Shown: positions 30,479-40,220, numbered from the stretch's first letter. The stretch: DNA of 64,000 nt from Pseudomonas svalbardensis (GCF_030053115.1 NZ_CP125619.1:5095501-5159500); one strand, 5' to 3'. The notes: generated by a model not told the origin, from the letters alone. Translations and numbers: made by a program.

Positions 30479-30605
30479 ATGAGCCTGTCACTCCTGAGCC
30501 GCTAAGCCTTCTTTGCCGTCTGTGTGATGCTTACCCTCGCCAGCCTGCCCTTCCTGGAGCACGACGGGCTCTGGCCGATCACCGTCGTCCCCGGCATTCC
30601 TGCCC
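30479..30605 (+). pseudogene. Remnant of an FMN-binding glutamate synthase family gene
   Basis: After a good ribosome site (AAGGAAACCGT) the frame reads MSLSLLSR, an in-frame TAA at 30503-30505, then AFFAVCVMLTLASLPFLEHDG and LWPITV. This matches, from memory, the membrane-anchored N terminus of FMN-binding glutamate synthase family proteins of pseudomonads, in which a Tyr codon stands where the TAA is. Similarity fades by about 30605 and the rest of the roughly 500-codon gene is absent. Confidence 0.6.
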
Positions 30606-30711
30606 TCCACGCCCCTCCCCCATCAAAAATAACCAAACCCAGATCAACACCTCACAAACTGCCGCCCTCGATCACCTGGACTGGCAAAAACGTTGCACTC
30701 GGTTGACGGGG

Positions 30712-30911
30712 CCGAATAACCCTTCCTGATATTGATGCCGCCAGCGAAAGACCGGGTTGGCATTAACGTCATGTTCGCGAGCGATCAACGACACGGAGGT
30801 GCCAGACTGGAACGTGGCTTCGACAACTTTGCGTTTGAATTCTGGCGGGAAGTTGGGGCGGCGAGCGGGTCGACGGGCTGGGGCAATGATATCCAAGACA
30901 GTGTCCACCAA
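30712..30911 (-). pseudogene. IS66-type transposase accessory protein (TnpA) remnant
   Basis: The minus-strand frame contains FPPEFKRKVVEATFQSGTSV, then SLIAREHDVNANPVFRWRHQ, the helix-turn-helix part of IS66-family OrfA/TnpA. It loses similarity after YQEGLFGPVN. No TnpB/TnpC genes or clear element ends are present, and the start has only TTG or GTG. An 8-base inverted repeat AGTGTCCA...TGGACACT lies at the proximal end (about 30899-30925). It marks a past insertion beside the dead glutamate-synthase gene. Confidence 0.7.
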
Positions 30912-31091
30912 AAAATGATGGACACTATTTTTGCTAATTTTTGAGGCTCTCAGCAGTGGGTACTGGCCGGTCGGTTACGCCAATTGCTTCAGTGAACTTA
31001 ATTTTCTCACGGAGTCCTCTCATGCCTAATAACAACGTTCCGTATCTCTGCACTTTTTGCAGGTTACGACCGAACAAGCAGTGAGCGCCAA

Positions 31092-32333
31092 TTAGAAAAG
31101 AACGCCTGCCTCAGCAAGCACGCGAGCCTGATCGCGCTGGGTACCGTTGTCTCCAAAGGTTGAGCCCGAGGTGGCGTCCTCAGTGCGCACGTAGGCGAGT
31201 TCGCCTCGCACGAAGAAGCGACCGTCTTGATAGGTCGGCGTAGCGGTCAGCGACCAGGCGTTGGAGCCTGTCCCATAAAGCAGATTGGTGGGTGAGCAGT
31301 CCTCGTCGGCTCCGCATTCGCCGCCGTTGCTGTCCAGGTATTCGGCGCGGGCACCGATAGACCAGTGACTGGAGAAGCTGTACTTGGCAAGGATCGCTGC
31401 CCCGTAGGTTTGCGCTGCGCGATCTATATCCGCTTTCGAGTCCTTATCGACCCGGGTGTATTGCAGGTAAGGCGTGAGCGTCAATGCCCCATCGGTGTGG
31501 GTGAAGATCAAATTGTAAATCTGGCTATTGTTCTGCGCTGTGGGTGTCGCCACAGAGGATTCCGAGTTGCTGGAGAAGTTTGTGCCCCCGATCACGCTTA
31601 AAGTGTTGGCGGCATCAAAGGCGTATGAGAACGAGCCTGTGACCCAGTTGTACTTGCCGGAATAGAAACCGTCGTTCAACGATATCGCTGCATTCGTCTT
31701 GCCACCGGAGTAGTTGACCTGCACACCACGGCTGACGGCAGGCTCCTGGTTCCAAAGCAGCCCACGCTGGATGTTGATGTTCTGGAAAGTGAAGGTCGAC
31801 TCAGCTCCGATCAATGTGGGCAGCGAGCCGGCCATCAGGGAAATTTCAGGGCTGAGCACTGCCTTCAAGTAACCGACTGGAACATCACCGTAAAGCCTGT
31901 CCACGGTTTTGTCCGACTTGAGATAGGCCGAACCAAGAGAGGGCAGCGCATACGATCCGGCCTGTATGTAGAACTGCAGCGGCCCCTCGATCGTCTGTAT
32001 TTCCACTTGGGCGTTGCTGATGTCGGACAGCGACTCGGAATTTCCGGTGTTGGGTGCATCGACTACATGGTTTTGCCACAGGGCGATCCCCGTCAGTTGC
32101 CCGCTTACGTAGACTTTCCCCAGCGGGCCAGCATCAATGGCGAAAGGGTTTTCATTGGGCTGTAACGAGCTGGAAAGGCTGGGTGAAGACAGCGGCGCAG
32201 CGGAAACACTGGTGACCGCCAGCAGGGCTGCAACACCACCGTATATGCTCAAAAACCTGCCGGTGTGGTTCGAAGTTTCAACCGCAACGAGACAACCATC
32301 AAGGCCCAAAATACGCGTGACATGCTGCTTCAT
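31092..32333 (-). CDS. Outer-membrane beta-barrel porin (BBP2/OmpL-like)
   Basis: This 413-residue protein has a long N-terminal leader with a hydrophobic core ending in TSVSAA (near residue 45). The rest is alternating-strand sequence with many aromatic-ended strands and a C-terminal Phe (AEAGVLF), typical of an outer-membrane barrel. The form fits the putative beta-barrel porin-2 family. Only one internal Cys pair is seen (GGECGADEDCSP), in a probable extracellular loop. GAGAG nine bases upstream supports the ATG. It is divergent from glgX across a 322-base AT-rich region. The solute is unknown. Confidence 0.75.
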   Translation of the reverse strand: MKQHVTRILGLDGCLVAVETSNHTGRFLSIYGGVAALLAVTSVSAAPLSSPSLSSSLQPNENPFAIDAGPLGKVYVSGQLTGIALWQNHVVDAPNTGNSESLSDISNAQVEIQTIEGPLQFYIQAGSYALPSLGSAYLKSDKTVDRLYGDVPVGYLKAVLSPEISLMAGSLPTLIGAESTFTFQNINIQRGLLWNQEPAVSRGVQVNYSGGKTNAAISLNDGFYSGKYNWVTGSFSYAFDAANTLSVIGGTNFSSNSESSVATPTAQNNSQIYNLIFTHTDGALTLTPYLQYTRVDKDSKADIDRAAQTYGAAILAKYSFSSHWSIGARAEYLDSNGGECGADEDCSPTNLLYGTGSNAWSLTATPTYQDGRFFVRGELAYVRTEDATSGSTFGDNGTQRDQARVLAEAGVLF

Positions 32334-32655
32334 AGTGATGCTCTCAATACCTTGGATAAACAGCCAGATAGAGTATTGAATCGCGCATCAAGTTGTAGTT
32401 AGGTTTTCCCTCTCCCGCATAAAATTTCAATAAAAACAATAAATTATCATGGTCTAAATAGTGCAATGAGTTCTAACTTGGCTGATCACGAGTAAACACA
32501 CCGACTTCGCGCCACTGGGATTCGAGCGTTGACTTGACAGCATTTGCATCAATTTCTGGACGGTGGGCATAACCACGACTCCACCGATCACACCGTCCGC
32601 CTGCTCCCGCACCATTCTAGCTTCGGTGCAGAATCCACATGGGCCATGAATAAGT
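32334..32655. other. Intergenic region between porin and glgX
   Basis: These 322 bases contain an AT-rich core (about 32395-32470) likely to hold divergent promoters. A TTGACA lies at about 32533 but has no convincing -10 box at the usual distance. No open frame or repeat is recognised. Confidence 0.5.
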
Positions 32656-34848
32656 ATGACCTCGAAGACGCCTGACTGCGGAGCCCAGAGCGCCGCCTGT
32701 AACGATTTCCAAAGCCAAATGCATTCACGTGTTCAGGAAGGCCAGCCTTATCCACTCGGAGCTACATGGGACGGATCTGGGGTCAATTTTGCAATTTTCT
32801 CGGCCCACGCTACTAAGGTCGAACTTTGCCTGTTCGACGCCGACGGGAAAGAAGAAATCGAGCGGATTGAGTTGCCAGAGTTTACTAACGAAACTTGGCA
32901 CGGTTACCTACCCGACGCACGGCCTGGCACTTTATATGGCTATCGAGTGCACGGGCGTTATGAGCCGCAAAACGGCCATCGCTTCAACCATCACAAGCTG
33001 CTAATCGACCCGTACGCCAAGCAGATCGTGGGCGAGCTGGAGTGGGACGATGCGCTGTTTGGTTACACCATAGGCCATCCCGATGCTGACCTGTCGTTCG
33101 ATGAGCGCGACAGCGCGCCGTTCATGCCGCGCTGCCGGGTGATTGATCCAGCGTTTACCTGGGGCAACACGCCCAAGCCAAATGTTCCATGGGCCCGTAC
33201 CGTCTTCTATGAAGCCCACGTGCGCGGTTTCACCAAACAACATCCCAGTGTGCCAGAGGCCGCGCGAGGTACGTTTGCCGCATTTCACGAAAGTGATGTG
33301 GTGGAATACATTAAGTCGCTGGGCGTTACTTCGATTGAACTGATGCCCATCCACTACTTCCTGAATGACAACCACCTGCTTGAGAAAGGCTTGCGAAATT
33401 ATTGGGGCTACAACACGTTGGCGTTCTTCGCGCCGCATGCACGCTACATGGCTGGGAGTTCGATTGGTGAATTCAAAATCATGGTCTCAAGACTCCACAA
33501 GGCAGGCTTGGAGGTCATTCTCGACGTTGTCTACAACCATACCGCCGAAGGCAACGAGTTGGGCCCTACTCTTTCGCTCAAGGGCATCGACAACGCCAAC
33601 TATTACCGCCTGATGCCGAACGATGCGCGCTACTACATCAACGACACCGGTACTGGTAACACCCTGAACATGAGCCACCCTTGTGTACTGCAGATGGTCA
33701 CCGACTCGTTGCGTTATTGGAGCAACGAGATGGGCGTCGACGGCTTCCGCTTCGACTTGGCAACCATCTTGGGCCGCGAACCCCACGGCTTCGATGAAGG
33801 CGGTGGCTTTCTCGACGCGTGCCGCCAAGACCCTACCCTGAACCACGTCAAATTGATTGCAGAACCATGGGATTGCGGCCCTGGCGGGTATCAGGTCGGC
33901 AATTTCCCTCCTGGCTGGATGGAGTGGAACGACAAGTTTCGCGACATCTCCCGAGCCTTCTGGAAAGGCGACGATAATCGCCTCGGTGATTTCGCCAAGA
34001 TCTTCCTGGCGTCTGGCGATCAATTCAACCGACGCGGTCGCGAGCCAGCCTCCTCCGTAAACTTCATTACCGCTCACGACGGTTTCACGCTCAACGACCT
34101 GGTCTCTTACAACGATAAACACAACGAAGCCAACGGCGAAGATAACCGCGATGGCCACTCGGACAACCGTTCCTGGAACTGCGGCGTCGAAGGTACAACC
34201 GATGACCCGCAGATTATCGAGTTGCGCTACCGACAGATGCGCAACTTACTCGCCACGCTGTTCCTGGCTCAAGGTACACCCATGCTGCTAGCCGGCGACG
34301 AGTTTGCAAGAACTCAGGGCGGCAGTAACAACGCTTACTGTCAGGACAGCGAGATCGGCTGGATCAACTGGGACATCAGTGAAAAAAGCGTCGAGCTGCA
34401 GGACTTCACGCGATACCTGATCGACCTACGCAAGCGCTACCCATTACTGCGTCGCAACCGGTTCTTTACCGGCGTCTACAACGCGCATCTGGATATCAAG
34501 GATGTCAGCTGGCTACAGCCCAATGGCGAGGACATGGGCAACGAGCAATGGAATGATGCTAGCAACCGATGCTTAGGCATTTTGCTTGATGGCCGTGCGC
34601 AACCTACCGGCATTCGCAAAGCGGGTGGAGAAAATTCGCTCTTGATTATCGTCAACTCACATTTCGACATAGTCGACTTCATCTTGCCCGAAGTGGCGCA
34701 AGGGCAATATTGGAAATTGCAATTAGATACCAACGAGCCGGAGCTGATAGCGGAGGAAGTGTTCAAGTTTGGCGACAGCTATCAAGTCGCTGGGCGTTCG
34801 ACATTGCTATTTGAACTGGCCGTCAGCCAGAAAAAGAAACGCCGATAG
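32656..34848 (+). CDS. glgX: Glycogen debranching enzyme GlgX
   Basis: This 730-residue GH13 enzyme has an N-terminal CBM48 domain (YPLGATWDGSGVNFAIFSA near 32-50) and the four conserved glycosidase regions: DVVYNHTAEG, DGFRFDLA (nucleophile Asp), LIAEPWDCGPGGYQ (acid/base Glu) and FITAHDGFTL (Asp). It hydrolyses alpha-1,6 branches of limit dextrins. Length fits the family. In many pseudomonads glgX lies with trehalose/glycogen genes; here it stands alone beside a porin, and its codon use is less GC-biased at third positions than in flanking core genes, suggesting acquisition. The start at 32656 lacks a strong ribosome site; an internal ATG at 32719 is an alternative. Confidence 0.93.
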   Translation: MTSKTPDCGAQSAACNDFQSQMHSRVQEGQPYPLGATWDGSGVNFAIFSAHATKVELCLFDADGKEEIERIELPEFTNETWHGYLPDARPGTLYGYRVHGRYEPQNGHRFNHHKLLIDPYAKQIVGELEWDDALFGYTIGHPDADLSFDERDSAPFMPRCRVIDPAFTWGNTPKPNVPWARTVFYEAHVRGFTKQHPSVPEAARGTFAAFHESDVVEYIKSLGVTSIELMPIHYFLNDNHLLEKGLRNYWGYNTLAFFAPHARYMAGSSIGEFKIMVSRLHKAGLEVILDVVYNHTAEGNELGPTLSLKGIDNANYYRLMPNDARYYINDTGTGNTLNMSHPCVLQMVTDSLRYWSNEMGVDGFRFDLATILGREPHGFDEGGGFLDACRQDPTLNHVKLIAEPWDCGPGGYQVGNFPPGWMEWNDKFRDISRAFWKGDDNRLGDFAKIFLASGDQFNRRGREPASSVNFITAHDGFTLNDLVSYNDKHNEANGEDNRDGHSDNRSWNCGVEGTTDDPQIIELRYRQMRNLLATLFLAQGTPMLLAGDEFARTQGGSNNAYCQDSEIGWINWDISEKSVELQDFTRYLIDLRKRYPLLRRNRFFTGVYNAHLDIKDVSWLQPNGEDMGNEQWNDASNRCLGILLDGRAQPTGIRKAGGENSLLIIVNSHFDIVDFILPEVAQGQYWKLQLDTNEPELIAEEVFKFGDSYQVAGRSTLLFELAVSQKKKRR

Positions 34849-35029
34849 CCTGCCCCGCTCCGCGAGGGTCGTGTGGCTCTGCTGCTGTGTCCGTGGGTAC
34901 CTCACGCTGCTCCATGAATCCGAAGTGCAGACTGACCTAGAAAAGCTCATTACTAAGCTTCGACCTCAAAAGAAAGCGGACAAGTCAGTGAGCTTTTGAG
35001 CAGTAGTCATAGACAATGCGCACGATCTG

Positions 35030-35281
35030 CTACCAGCGCAGCCAGCGTCGCCCGAGTAATGCGCCTAGTACAGTCGGCACCAGCATGCCCAGCAAGTACC
35101 CCCCCAAAAAATGGTACTTGCGTCTCGGGGCAGTGTAGGGAATTTGCAATCTCGCCATTGCACTGGCGAGTAGTCCGCCGCAGGCTCCTGACAGCGTCAG
35201 GTTGGTTGGTGCGAGACCGCGTAGCGCCCAAACACAGCGATAAACCCCGGAATCGACAGCAAGGTTATGTTGAGTGCGCAT
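35030..35281 (-). pseudogene. Membrane protein remnant
   Basis: The minus strand encodes a C-terminal-looking hydrophobic stretch (FLGGYLLGMLVPTVLGALLG, then RRWLRW and a stop) preceded by SGACGGLLASAMARLQIPY. It has no proper start and abuts the truncated DprE1-like fragment. I do not recognise the family. It is most likely the tail of a membrane protein gene fused by deletion to the upstream oxidase fragment. Confidence 0.35.
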
Positions 35282-35514
35282 ACCTGCCAGGTTTCTGCTT
35301 CGATAAACCGGTTTAAGGGACGCAGGTGCAGCACATGATCACTGCTGGCCAGGCAACTGTCTCCGTAACTGCGGCCGTTGCCGAACGGCAACGTCGTGCC
35401 GTGGATATAGATCAATCGTTGCAGATGTTGCTCCAGATCATTTCGCCATGCGCATGAATGGCCTGTTTGCGGTGCCGAGGGGTAATGCCCCCATGAGCTC
35501 AATTGATGATTCAT
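35281..35514 (-). pseudogene. N-terminal fragment of a DprE1-like FAD-binding oxidase
   Basis: From the ATG at 35514 the frame reads MNHQLSSWGHYPSAP..., then the FAD-binding segment LPFGNGRSYGDSCLASSDHV and LHLRPLNRF. This is the start of decaprenylphosphoryl-ribose 2'-oxidase-like (DprE1) proteins, which are about 440 residues long. Similarity stops after about 78 residues, where unrelated membrane-protein sequence follows. The DprE2 partner is absent. The fragment lies 71 bases after the decayed UbiA-HAD gene. Confidence 0.7.
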
Positions 35515-35585
35515 CGTTCGAACCGACCCCATTGAAAATTGAAACTGCCACCCCGGGGCGCTCGCATCCGCGCGGCCGCGACGTT

Positions 35586-36870
35586 TCATGCCGCCAACCA
35601 AAAAATCAGGCCAAACATCGCGCCCATCGCCAGGCTCAGGCGATCCCGAAGCGCAAAGATCACAGGGTCGTCATTCATCCTGCCGCGATGGGTCAGCATC
35701 CAGATACGGGTGATCCAGAACAGCAACAACGGGCAGGCGAGCCAGATCATCCGGGGGTAGGCATAGAGCGCGATCGTGGCGTTGTCATGGATGTACAACG
35801 CAAGGACCATCACCGACAGGTATCCGGACGCAGCCCCTAATGAGGAAAGCATCGCTAGGTCGGCAGGATAGTAATCACGGCCACCGGTTTTCCCGGTAAT
35901 GCCATTGCGCAGTGCCGCCTGGAGTTCGGCATAACGCTTGACCAGTGCCAGGCTCAAAAACATGAACATCGAAAACGCCAGCATCCAGGAGCAATCACAT
36001 CCAACGCCATGATCCGTTTCAGCACCAGCGAATAGATCAGCGTCAACATGTAGTAAGTGGCCAACACGGCGGCAAACTGTCAGGGCAACCACCACCAGGC
36101 GCCAGCAAAGGAGACAAACAATAAACAGGGGAACGCTGTCAGGCCGGACTTGATCGACAACCGCCCACTGGCAAAGGGTCGATTGCGTTTGCTCGGATGC
36201 CTTCGATCATCCTCCAGGTCCAGCAGGTCATTAAGAACATAAACACCGGAGGCGCATAACCCGAAAAACACAAAAGCCAACAGACCGTGCCAGAGCAGGA
36301 GCGGATTGCTCATCTGATGCGCGGCCAGCAACGGCACAAAAATCAGGGCATTTTTCGCCCATTGATGGATGCGAAACGCCTTGTACAAATCCCTGAATTT
36401 CGTCGTTCCTGAACGAACTACTTGCACGACATTGTCCAGGCTTTTAATAGCGAGTTCGACGCCTGGCAGAGGATTGACGACATAGGCCCGTTCGGCCGAA
36501 CGCCATATCGACAGATCGTCAAGAGAATGACCGACGCAATCAAAACCGCTCTCACCGTACAACGCGACCAGCAAATCACGCTTGTGCGTGCCCGACAGAT
36601 TGCACTCCAGGCTCGTGGCCAGGACGTCATCAAACACCTTGTGACATCGATATCCGTCGCCATGGCCAACTGTTCTTTCAAAAAAGCCTTGCCGCGACTG
36701 AGCCAACCCAAAGGCTTGAGCCACCCTGACGGCTGGCTACGTACAAAAGCCATGGCGCTTTCGAAAAGAAGATCGGACCTGAGGAGCGTTCCATCCAGAT
36801 CGACCACAAACGGTCTGGACGTGACGTTCAGCTGTATTTTCCGTCGCGCCACACGCTGAGAAACCTTCAC
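35586..36870 (-). pseudogene. Decayed HAD-UbiA fusion (decaprenyl-phosphate phosphoribosyltransferase-like)
   Basis: The gene starts at 36870, overlapping the gtrA copy by four bases, with a HAD domain (FVVDLDGTLLRSD). Near 36640 the frame changes and about 35 residues seem lost. The HAD domain resumes (FDDVLATSLECNLSGTHK) and a UbiA domain follows (HQWAKNALIFVPLLAA, VYVLNDLLDLEDDRRHPSKR). An in-frame TGA occurs at 36080-36082. A further deletion with frameshift near 35995 joins LKRIMALDVI to WMLAFSMFMFLSLALVKRY. UbiA enzymes of this kind transfer phosphoribose to polyprenyl phosphate, the first step towards the D-arabinofuranose donor. The copy is non-functional. Confidence 0.8.
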
Positions 36871-37241
36871 GACTCACGTCCGCGAAACACCACAAACCTG
36901 GAAAAGAAGAACCCGCCAATCAGGCTCAATAGACAAAACGATGTCACCGTCACCAAACCATGAAGCCGCCACAGATCGGCAATACGCCCGACGCCGTAGC
37001 TCACGACGCCCATGACAGCGCTGAACAACAGATAGCCAAGCACGGTCGCCTTGTTCTCAAAGGTGTAAAGCGAATGCACATAGAAGGAAAAGCTGGCCGC
37101 GACGCAAAACGCTGCCAGGTTGCTGGCGGCCTGACTGAGTTCGGCGGCGACGGTGAGTACGAAAAAAAACTGCCAATGGATGAGCGCATTGACCACGCCA
37201 ATGACCATGTAGCTACAGAATCCTTTCCATAACACTTTCAT
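36867..37241 (-). CDS. gtrA: GtrA family membrane protein (second copy)
   Basis: This 124-residue, four-helix protein of the GtrA/DPMS family (MKVLWKGFCSYMVIGVVNAL, then [22 protein letters not shown] and ending RFVVFRGRES) is closely related to the copy at 39846. GtrA proteins are thought to flip polyprenyl-phosphate sugars across the inner membrane. The ATG at 37241 matches the start of the other copy. It heads the decayed UbiA-HAD/DprE1 operon and has its own promoter element, duplicated from that of the gtrABII cassette. It may now be an orphan flippase. Confidence 0.85.
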   Translation of the reverse strand: MKVLWKGFCSYMVIGVVNALIHWQFFFVLTVAAELSQAASNLAAFCVAASFSFYVHSLYTFENKATVLGYLLFSAVMGVVSYGVGRIADLWRLHGLVTVTSFCLLSLIGGFFFSRFVVFRGRES

Positions 37242-37317
37242 TCCGGCACCTGCCAATATCCCTGTTTGACGTGCTTTTCAAACTAAGTGACAACCCTGTA
37301 ACGGTCTACTGTCAGAA

Positions 37318-37346
37318 ATAACAGGTAGGTGAGGATTACTGACCAA
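37318..37346 (-). promoter_or_regulatory. Candidate sigma-70 promoter of second gtrA
   Basis: On the minus strand TTGGTC, a 17-base spacer and TGTTAT lie about 80-100 bases before gtrA. The flanks TGACCG and TTCTGACAGTAGAC are identical in the copy before the other gtrA, with exactly the same spacing, while the spacer differs. Confidence 0.55.
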
Positions 37347-37391
37347 CGGTCATGCTGACGATATCGTCGCGAACTGTATCCCCCTCACATT

Positions 37392-38906
37392 TCACCAGTG
37401 CAGCGCCTTAATCGGCGCTGGCTCTTTCATGACAATAAAACCGTAATCGCCGAGCAGATAAATCCGGTAGTACTGGCTCTCCAGCACCGGCGGATAACCC
37501 CGATAACCCACCCTCGTCGCGTTACGTCGCTCCTTCTCCGCAACGACGTTGGTAATGCTCACTTTCGGCAGGTTCTCGGCCAGCATGAAAAAGTCGATGT
37601 TCAGCAGATAGTGCAACACCGGCATCTGCTTGAACGAGCCCGCCGCCCCCAGCAGCCAGTGATCGGAATAGGTCACTGACATGTAAATGCGCTTGGCTTC
37701 GAGCAGTTGTCGATTCGACGCGATGTCGTGTTCAAGACTCAATAGCGCGCTGGACGCGAAGGCTTTCTGCACCGTCAGCACCCGCCCATAGGCATACGAA
37801 ATCGAAAGCATCGCCAACAATGGAACCACCAACAACAGCGGCAACCGCTGGTGGATTCGTGCCAGCGCCAGATGGCTCAAATAGAACAACAGCACCAACA
37901 GGACCGCGAAGCCCATCAGGGTCCTGGCGCCTTCATTGAAGTCCCGGAAAAACAGCGCGACACCCGACACCAGCAGCGCCACGACCGGCAATGTCAGGAA
38001 ACACACCAGGCCGATCAGGAACTTCTTCAGCCCTGTGTCCTGACGTTCCAGCACGTTCAGCCCCAGCCGGACACTGCCGGCAATGGCACACAGCAGCAGT
38101 GCGGCGAACACCCAGGCAAATCCGCCGTGAAACAGCAGCACGACTTTTTCCAGCACCCGGGCGATATTGATTTGAAGTTGTAGCAGGGGTTGCGCCGTCC
38201 AGTTCAACAACAAGGTGCGATTTCCACTCATGAACGGATAAGCACTGACGCTGTAAATCAACCAGCCCAGGATGGCCTGCGATATTTTCCAGCCGATCAA
38301 CTCGCACCACTGCGGCCAGGCCAGCTTGTCATTCGCGTTCCTGAGCAGTTCCAGGCAACACAGGCCCAGAAACACATTGAGGCTCACCTGATAGAGCCCC
38401 AGCGCCAGGGCAATCAGGAACGAGGGCACCAGCCAATGAACTATGCGCGAGGGATGACGAAAGGTGATCGCGTAGATGACCGCCACCACGCTCAAAGCCA
38501 TGGCGGGGCCGTCGTATTGATAGGACAGGTTTTGCAGAAAGAATGGGTTGAACCAGAGCGGCAACGGCACGAGGCAGCAAGCAATCGTCGGTTGCGGGTA
38601 GTAATGAAACGTCAGGCTGGTCAAAGCCGAGGCCATGGCCAGCACCGCGATCAATAGCGGCAGCGGAAAGATGTTCGGCGCGGCATTGCTGAAGGTCAGC
38701 AGGTTGTAGAACAGTTCGGTGAATAACCGTCCCTGTTCCGCCCAGGCCGTACCAGCCGCGGCCGACAGGGATCGCCAGTTGTCATCGATATACGGATAGT
38801 CCGCAAGGATCAGCGGCACCACATACACAAAGGTCGCCAACAGAAAAAACAGCCAGACCTGCCGATGTCCGAGTTCCTTGCTGAAAAAATCGCTGAACCT
38901 GCCCAT
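37392..38906 (-). CDS. GtrII-type glucosyltransferase domain protein
   Basis: This is a 504-residue polytopic membrane protein with about ten helices. The periplasmic-facing acidic segment YPYIDDNWRS near residues 36-46 and the overall layout fit the GtrII family of serotype-converting glycosyltransferases. Such enzymes move glucose (or another hexose) from undecaprenyl phosphate onto O-antigen in the periplasm. The ATG at 38906 follows the gtrB stop by one base and is chosen over a longer frame reaching into gtrB. As in phage and chromosomal gtr clusters, this third gene sets the specificity of the modification. Confidence 0.83.
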   Translation of the reverse strand: MGRFSDFFSKELGHRQVWLFFLLATFVYVVPLILADYPYIDDNWRSLSAAAGTAWAEQGRLFTELFYNLLTFSNAAPNIFPLPLLIAVLAMASALTSLTFHYYPQPTIACCLVPLPLWFNPFFLQNLSYQYDGPAMALSVVAVIYAITFRHPSRIVHWLVPSFLIALALGLYQVSLNVFLGLCCLELLRNANDKLAWPQWCELIGWKISQAILGWLIYSVSAYPFMSGNRTLLLNWTAQPLLQLQINIARVLEKVVLLFHGGFAWVFAALLLCAIAGSVRLGLNVLERQDTGLKKFLIGLVCFLTLPVVALLVSGVALFFRDFNEGARTLMGFAVLLVLLFYLSHLALARIHQRLPLLLVVPLLAMLSISYAYGRVLTVQKAFASSALLSLEHDIASNRQLLEAKRIYMSVTYSDHWLLGAAGSFKQMPVLHYLLNIDFFMLAENLPKVSITNVVAEKERRNATRVGYRGYPPVLESQYYRIYLLGDYGFIVMKEPAPIKALHW

Positions 38907-38907
38907 G

Positions 38908-39849
38908 CTAAAACCCGAGCCGGTCTTTGCCGCCGACGACGTCTTTGACGATATAGCGCGGCCGATGTTTGGCTTCGATGTAGATGCGGCCGACGTACTC
39001 ACCGAGAATGCCGATGCCGATCAGCTGTACGCCACCGAGAAACAGGATCGCGGTCATCAACGACGGGTAACCCGGGACGCTGTTGCCGAAGAAAATCTTG
39101 TCCAGCACCATGTACACCGCGTAGAACACCGCGAAGATCGAAATACCGCCACCGACGTAAGTCCATAAACGCAACGGCACCGTACTGAACGAAGTCACGC
39201 CTTCCAGCGCCAGGTTCCAGAGCTTCCAGCCATTGAACTTGCTGGTGCCCGCCACTCGCTCGGCTCGCTCGTATTCCACCACCACGGTGGTGAACCCGGC
39301 CCACGACAGCACGCCTTTCATGAACAACTGGTGCTCGGGAAGCGCGCGAATCACTTCGACCACCTTGCGGTCCATCAGACGAAAATCCCCGACGTTTTCT
39401 TCGATACGGGTGTAAGCGATACGGTTCAGCACACGGTAGAACAGCGACGCGCTGTGGCGTTTCAGGTAACTGTCGGCGGTGCGATCCCGGCGTTTGGCGA
39501 GCACCACATCTGCGCCTTTTTGCCACTCGCCAATCAACCGCGGGATGACGCTGATCGGGTCCTGCAAATCGACATCCATGGGAATCACCGCATCGCCGGT
39601 GGCATATTCCAGGCCGGCGAACAACGCCGGTTCCTTGCCGAAGTTGCGCGAGAAGTTGATCAGCAATACCTGTTCATCGGCCTGCGCCAAGGCCTTGACC
39701 TCTTCAGCCGTCCGGTCGGAACTGCCATCGTTGATGAACACGATTTCGACCTCAGCCTGGTCAAGCCTCAACTCGCGACGCACTGCCTGATAAAACAGAC
39801 TGATCGCCTGTTCTTCATTGAATACCGGAACGATCAACGAGACTTTCAT
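38908..39849 (-). CDS. gtrB: Bactoprenol glucosyltransferase GtrB
   Basis: This 313-residue protein has a cytoplasmic GT2 domain ([30 protein letters not shown], and the metal-binding [10 protein letters not shown]). Two C-terminal transmembrane helices ([38 protein letters not shown]) and the ending [12 protein letters not shown] are typical of GtrB. It should attach glucose from UDP-glucose to undecaprenyl phosphate. It overlaps gtrA by four bases and is followed by gtrII, so the cassette is in the standard order. Confidence 0.93.
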   Translation of the reverse strand: MKVSLIVPVFNEEQAISLFYQAVRRELRLDQAEVEIVFINDGSSDRTAEEVKALAQADEQVLLINFSRNFGKEPALFAGLEYATGDAVIPMDVDLQDPISVIPRLIGEWQKGADVVLAKRRDRTADSYLKRHSASLFYRVLNRIAYTRIEENVGDFRLMDRKVVEVIRALPEHQLFMKGVLSWAGFTTVVVEYERAERVAGTSKFNGWKLWNLALEGVTSFSTVPLRLWTYVGGGISIFAVFYAVYMVLDKIFFGNSVPGYPSLMTAILFLGGVQLIGIGILGEYVGRIYIEAKHRPRYIVKDVVGGKDRLGF

Positions 39850-40220
39850 GCGTTACGCCCGCGAAAGACCACGTACTTTGAAAACAGAAAGCCAAGCACC
39901 AGGCTCAATGCCGAAAAGATAGCCACCGTCAGCAGGCCGTGAAGTCTCCACACGTCGCCTGCATGGCCGACGCCCAGACTCAGCGTCCCCATGGTTCCCA
40001 AGAATAGAAGATAGCCGCCGACCGACGCCTTGGTATCGAAGGTATACAGCGCGTTCATATAGAAGGAAAACGAGGCGGCCACGCAGAAGGCAGCCAGGTT
40101 ACTGACAGCCTGACTGAAGCCGGCCCCCACGCTCAGCAGGAAAAAAATTTGCCAGTGGATCAGCGTGTTGGCGACCCCGACCACCGTGTAGCTGGAAAAT
40201 CCTTTCCACAAGAGCCTCAT
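39846..40220 (-). CDS. gtrA: GtrA family flippase
   Basis: This 124-residue protein has four membrane helices and GtrA family elements ([50 protein letters not shown]). It is thought to flip undecaprenyl-phosphate-glucose to the periplasmic face for GtrII. It is first in the gtrA-gtrB-gtrII operon. The second copy at 36867 shares most of its sequence and its promoter. Confidence is high for the family and moderate for the exact sugar. Confidence 0.92.
   Translation of the reverse strand: MRLLWKGFSSYTVVGVANTLIHWQIFFLLSVGAGFSQAVSNLAAFCVAASFSFYMNALYTFDTKASVGGYLLFLGTMGTLSLGVGHAGDVWRLHGLLTVAIFSALSLVLGFLFSKYVVFRGRNA

Noticed and set aside
31021..31083. 20-codon frame (MPNNNVPYLCTF...) with a ribosome-site-like sequence before the porin stop
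   Set aside because: Too short and not recognised; a one-base shift gives another plausible reading, so it is probably residue of decayed DNA.
34849..35029. Short frame after glgX and an AAAAGCTCA/TGAGCTTTT inverted repeat at 34941-34997
   Set aside because: The frame has no recognisable protein. The repeat arms are 39 bases apart with poor GC content, so a terminator cannot be claimed.
39108..39526. Frames overlapping gtrB on the same strand
   Set aside because: Arg-rich out-of-frame translations of gtrB with no domain; gtrB itself is intact.
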